33,580 bases of DNA from an uncultured Porphyromonadaceae bacterium (lineage in GTDB: Bacteria > Bacteroidota > Bacteroidia > Bacteroidales > Muribaculaceae): NCBI GenBank assembly GCA_947166165.1, contig CAMVDK010000003.1, forward strand, positions 1-33,580. The letters are read 5' to 3'. Made by a program: the position numbers and the translations under genes. Position 1 is the first letter of the stretch; each line of letters starts with the position of its first letter. The notes beneath the pieces were generated by a model. It made no database searches and was not told the DNA's origin. It worked only from the letters and a program-made list of their open reading frames with translations. Positions 29,316 through 33,580 of this stretch are shown here, one piece after another.

Positions 29316-29342
29316 GGATATTTTAGACTATAAGAACATAAG
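29316..29342 (-). repeat. Inverted copy of the 17-mer repeat between groES and groEL
   Basis: Read on the minus strand this is CTTATGTTCTTATAGTC followed by TAAAATATCC. It mirrors the direct copy at 28820-28848 (same word, then TAAAAAATATCC), so groES is flanked by an inverted repeat of about 27 bp. The spacer up to groEL otherwise holds only a GGAGGA ribosome-binding site. Confidence 0.65.
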
Positions 29343-29382
29343 TCTTTATCGGTGCGGATGCAGTTTGAAGAATAAAAAATAA

Positions 29383-31056
<1,674 letters not shown>

Positions 31057-31098
31057 TGCCGCACCAGCCCGAGCCTCAGGCTCAAGCCTAATAACCAC

Positions 31099-31139
31099 AA
31101 GCCCCGCCAGAGCAATCGCTCGCTGGCGGGGCTTGTTTT
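31099..31139 (+). terminator. groEL terminator
   Basis: A 12-bp perfect stem AAGCCCCGCCAG/CTGGCGGGGCTT with a 12-nt loop (itself able to form AGC/GCT) is followed by GTTTTG. It separates the convergent groEL and oxidoreductase genes. Confidence 0.85.
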
Positions 31140-31157
31140 GGGTTTGTGCCGTGGCGC

Positions 31158-33580
31158 TTACTGGAAGGCGTTCTCGCTCAAGCCCTTGCCGCTGAGCGCG
31201 AGGTCGGCCATGTAGCCAGGCACGGGTTTGCCCAGATACTTGTCGACGTAGAGCCGCGCAAGATACTGGCCGAGCATGAATCCGTGTCCGCGCAGGCCCG
31301 TGAGCAGTCCGGCCTCGGGGTCGACAAGGTAGCGAGGCTCGATGTAGTAGCCGGCCCACACTGCGTGGAAGCCCACCGAGGCCAGGTTGGGAATCCACTG
31401 GGCAAACATCTCGCTCACCACCTTGAGGAAGGCCTGGCTGTTGTACTTCAGGTTCTGCCTGGCCTCATAGGGGTCGCAGTCGGGCGACGCGCAGCCGATG
31501 ATTTGGCCGGTGTGCAGGAACTGCTGACCGTAGACGGCGTTGAACCCCTTGTAGTGGCGGCGGTCGATGATCATGTCGAGCGAGTCGCCCCGCACGCCCA
31601 GGTTGGGCAGCCGGCGGGTGATGAACGCCTGGTGCTTGACGGGATAGAGCTGGGTGTCGATGCCGAGCATGTCGGTGAACTTTTCGGAGCCCCAGCCCAT
31701 GGCGTTGACAAAGTGGTGGCAAGTGTACTCCACATAGTGCTTGTCGTGCCGGCGCACGAGCACCCGGAATTTGTCGCCCGCGCGCTCCACGTGGAGCACC
31801 TCGCAGTCCTCGAGCACCTGTCCGCCGTGCTGCTTGCCCACGTTGCGCACATATTCAATGGTGCGTCCTGGCGTGGCCTGCCAGCAGTTCTCCGAAATCA
31901 GGGCGTGGCTGTAGGTGTGGTCGTCGGGGTTCCAGTAGGGCGAGATTTCGCTGGCGAAGTCCTTGCGGTCGATCATGCGGGCCTCGCTCCATGCGCGCGA
32001 GGCGTCGAGCGAGCGGTAGGTGGCCTCGTCGTGCACCAAGTTCACGTAGCGCGTCATCTTCAGGTCGATGTTGCAGTGCTGCTGGTCGTCGCGGAATATC
32101 TCGAGGTTGTGCATGGCGATGTCGCTGATGTCGGGGTTGGAGAACGCCGGCCGTCCGCCGCCTATGCAGCGCCACGACGAGCCACGCTCGTAGTTGGCCA
32201 GCACGGTGCGCTTGCCGGCCTCGGCAAAGTAGCGGAAGGCGGCGCTGCCGGCCATGCCGCCACCGGCGACAAAGATTTCGGTCTCGGCTTTCTCGATCAC
32301 TGCTCCGTGCTCGAACACGAAGGTCTCCTTGTACTCGCCGTTGTAGACGTCGCCCAGGGTCACCTGGTTGGCCAGCGGCGCGCGCGGAGTGCTGTCGCCG
32401 GTCACCTCGATGCCGCGAGCGCGCAGGAGCTGCTTGGCGCGGGCCACACAGCGCTTGCCACGGCAAGGACCCATGCCCATGCGGGTGGTGTGCTTGAGCT
32501 CGTCCACCGAGATGTGCTTGCGGTCGCCCACCACGGCCAGCAGGGTATGCACATCCACATCCTCGCAGTGGCAGACGTAGGCTTTGCCTTCCTCGGCGTT
32601 GGTGAGCGGGCGCAGTTGCAGCGGCTCGGGATAGCGCTCCTTGACGATGAAGCCATGCACCTGGTTCAAATCGCCGACCTCGGTGGCACGCACGCGGGCC
32701 ACGTTGGTCTTGTTGCCTTTTTTGAGCACCTTTTCGATCACACCCAGTCCCACTTTGGCTCCGTTGTCGTCGACCAGCACCACGTCGCTGCCCTCGTCCA
32801 CTTCGTATTCCACCGGCAGGAACACCACATTCTTGCGCTTGTCGTAGCCGAAAATGGCCAGACCCGGGCAGTGGTTCACGCACTGCATGCAGCCGATGCA
32901 CTTGTCGTAGTCAATCGTCGGCACCGACGAGGTGGTGGGCTTGCTGATGGCCCCTTGCGGGCAGGCGAAGGTGCAGGGATTGCACGCGAAGCCGTAGAGG
33001 CAGTCGGCCACCACATAGGGCTTCTGCTCCATGCGCTGCTCGCTGGGCAGGCGCGGGCTGTCGAGCAGGCGCACGGGGCGCTGCTGCGAGTCGATATACT
33101 GGCGCGAAACTTCGAGATAGTCCTCGTAGGAGAAGCGGATGCCCAGTTCCTGGGCCACCTCGTAGGCCACCTGCCGTCCGCGCAGCACGGCGCTGGTGCC
33201 CTCGCCGATGCGCACAGCGTCGCCGGCGCCGTAGACGTTGCGCCCGAACACCGAGCGGCCCTTCACGAGCAGCTGGTTGTCGGGAATCAGACCCGTGCAG
33301 ATGTTGATGATGTCGATGTCGTCGATCACGCGTTCGGTGCCGGGAATGGGCTGGAAGTTGCGGCATTCGGCAATCACCGCGCCGGTGATGCCAGTGTAGT
33401 CGTCGTTGGGTATGGCGCGGACGAGCACGTGCGAGGTCATGATGGGGATGCCCAGCCGGCGCACGCGGTTTGCCTGCACCGGGAAGCCGCCCTCGTGGTC
33501 CATGCCCTCGATGATGGCCTTGATGGTGGCTCCGGCCTGCATGGCCTGGTAGCTGGTCAGGTAGCCGATGTTGCCGGCAC
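31158..33580 (-). CDS. Fused flavoprotein oxidoreductase with ferredoxin and BFD domains (5' end outside window)
   Basis: The frame stays open upstream of the track's Met to base 33580 (AGNIGYLTSYQAMQAGATIKAI...), so the gene is partial, with more than 800 residues visible. In order: the end of a pyridine-nucleotide-disulphide oxidoreductase-type FAD domain (GRNVYGAGDAVRIGEG), a ferredoxin-like segment with CNPCTFACPQGAIS and CIGCMQCVNHCPG (two [4Fe-4S] sites), a BFD-like [2Fe-2S] module (CHCEDV...GPCRGKRC), and a second FAD domain of the D-amino-acid oxidase type (IFVAGGGMAGSAAFRYFAEAGKRTVL) to the C-terminus. This resembles a fusion of the HcnB/OoxA-like and HcnC/OoxB-like subunits of amine or opine dehydrogenases. 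It probably oxidises an amino acid or amine and passes electrons to a carrier. The substrate is unknown. Confidence 0.85.
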   Translation of the reverse strand, partial: AGNIGYLTSYQAMQAGATIKAIIEGMDHEGGFPVQANRVRRLGIPIMTSHVLVRAIPNDDYTGITGAVIAECRNFQPIPGTERVIDDIDIINICTGLIPDNQLLVKGRSVFGRNVYGAGDAVRIGEGTSAVLRGRQVAYEVAQELGIRFSYEDYLEVSRQYIDSQQRPVRLLDSPRLPSEQRMEQKPYVVADCLYGFACNPCTFACPQGAISKPTTSSVPTIDYDKCIGCMQCVNHCPGLAIFGYDKRKNVVFLPVEYEVDEGSDVVLVDDNGAKVGLGVIEKVLKKGNKTNVARVRATEVGDLNQVHGFIVKERYPEPLQLRPLTNAEEGKAYVCHCEDVDVHTLLAVVGDRKHISVDELKHTTRMGMGPCRGKRCVARAKQLLRARGIEVTGDSTPRAPLANQVTLGDVYNGEYKETFVFEHGAVIEKAETEIFVAGGGMAGSAAFRYFAEAGKRTVLANYERGSSWRCIGGGRPAFSNPDISDIAMHNLEIFRDDQQHCNIDLKMTRYVNLVHDEATYRSLDASRAWSEARMIDRKDFASEISPYWNPDDHTYSHALISENCWQATPGRTIEYVRNVGKQHGGQVLEDCEVLHVERAGDKFRVLVRRHDKHYVEYTCHHFVNAMGWGSEKFTDMLGIDTQLYPVKHQAFITRRLPNLGVRGDSLDMIIDRRHYKGFNAVYGQQFLHTGQIIGCASPDCDPYEARQNLKYNSQAFLKVVSEMFAQWIPNLASVGFHAVWAGYYIEPRYLVDPEAGLLTGLRGHGFMLGQYLARLYVDKYLGKPVPGYMADLALSGKGLSENAFQ

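Overview
The window looks like a chromosomal segment of a Bacteroidales bacterium, probably of the Muribaculaceae/Prevotella kind. This is inferred from gene families (long NusB, DUF4835/PorD-like protein, dnaN-exonuclease-coaBC-DUF4835-recN-rlmB cluster) and from promoters with the Bacteroidetes -7 box TAnnTTTG about 20 bp downstream of a TTG/TTTTG element. No taxonomic marker such as rRNA is present. The ORF track uses alternative start codons and often over-extends genes, so several starts here are revised.

Left region (1 to about 10,180): the early half of an integrated phage or phage-like element. A long leftward operon runs from a promoter near 8,584-8,614 and carries small early genes, a winged-helix protein, a tRNA-like gene with encoded CCA, a RecT annealase, an unlisted 48-aa cysteine-rich ORF, a coiled-coil protein, a PD-(D/E)XK exonuclease-like protein, an HTH protein, a SNF2-type helicase, an HU homologue, a DUF1064 nuclease-like protein, a DUF4373 replication protein and the start of a further gene that may be the helicase loader. 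Rightward from the same control region runs an AT-rich lysogeny operon: a XRE-type repressor, two membrane-anchored proteins that share a His/Cys putative zinc module, and a helical protein. It ends at a strong terminator at 10,139-10,179. No integrase or structural genes are visible, so the element continues to the left of the window and its right junction probably lies between about 10,180 and 10,287.

Middle region (10,287 to 23,300): host genes. A RibD-C/DHFR-like reductase and an exported aldo/keto reductase read rightward, followed by a telomere-like heptamer repeat and a lipoprotein-leader remnant. Then come leftward genes: recQ with an eroded motif Ia, the YbbR-yajC-nusB operon, and the operon dnaN, exonuclease, coaBC, DUF4835, recN, rlmB.

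Right region (23,300 to 33,580): an M13 metallopeptidase and nadE read leftward. wecB and galE are divergent from nadE across two back-to-back promoters. groES-groEL follow, preceded by a perfect 16-bp palindrome, a sigma-54-like -24/-12 site and a family of degenerate 17-mers. The window ends inside a large fused flavoprotein/ferredoxin/BFD/amine-oxidoreductase gene on the minus strand.

The most interesting leads are the paired membrane-anchored His/Cys proteins in the lysogeny operon, the groES upstream architecture with its inverted repeats, the aberrant phage tRNA-like gene with its structured neighbour, and the operator layout of the lysogeny switch.
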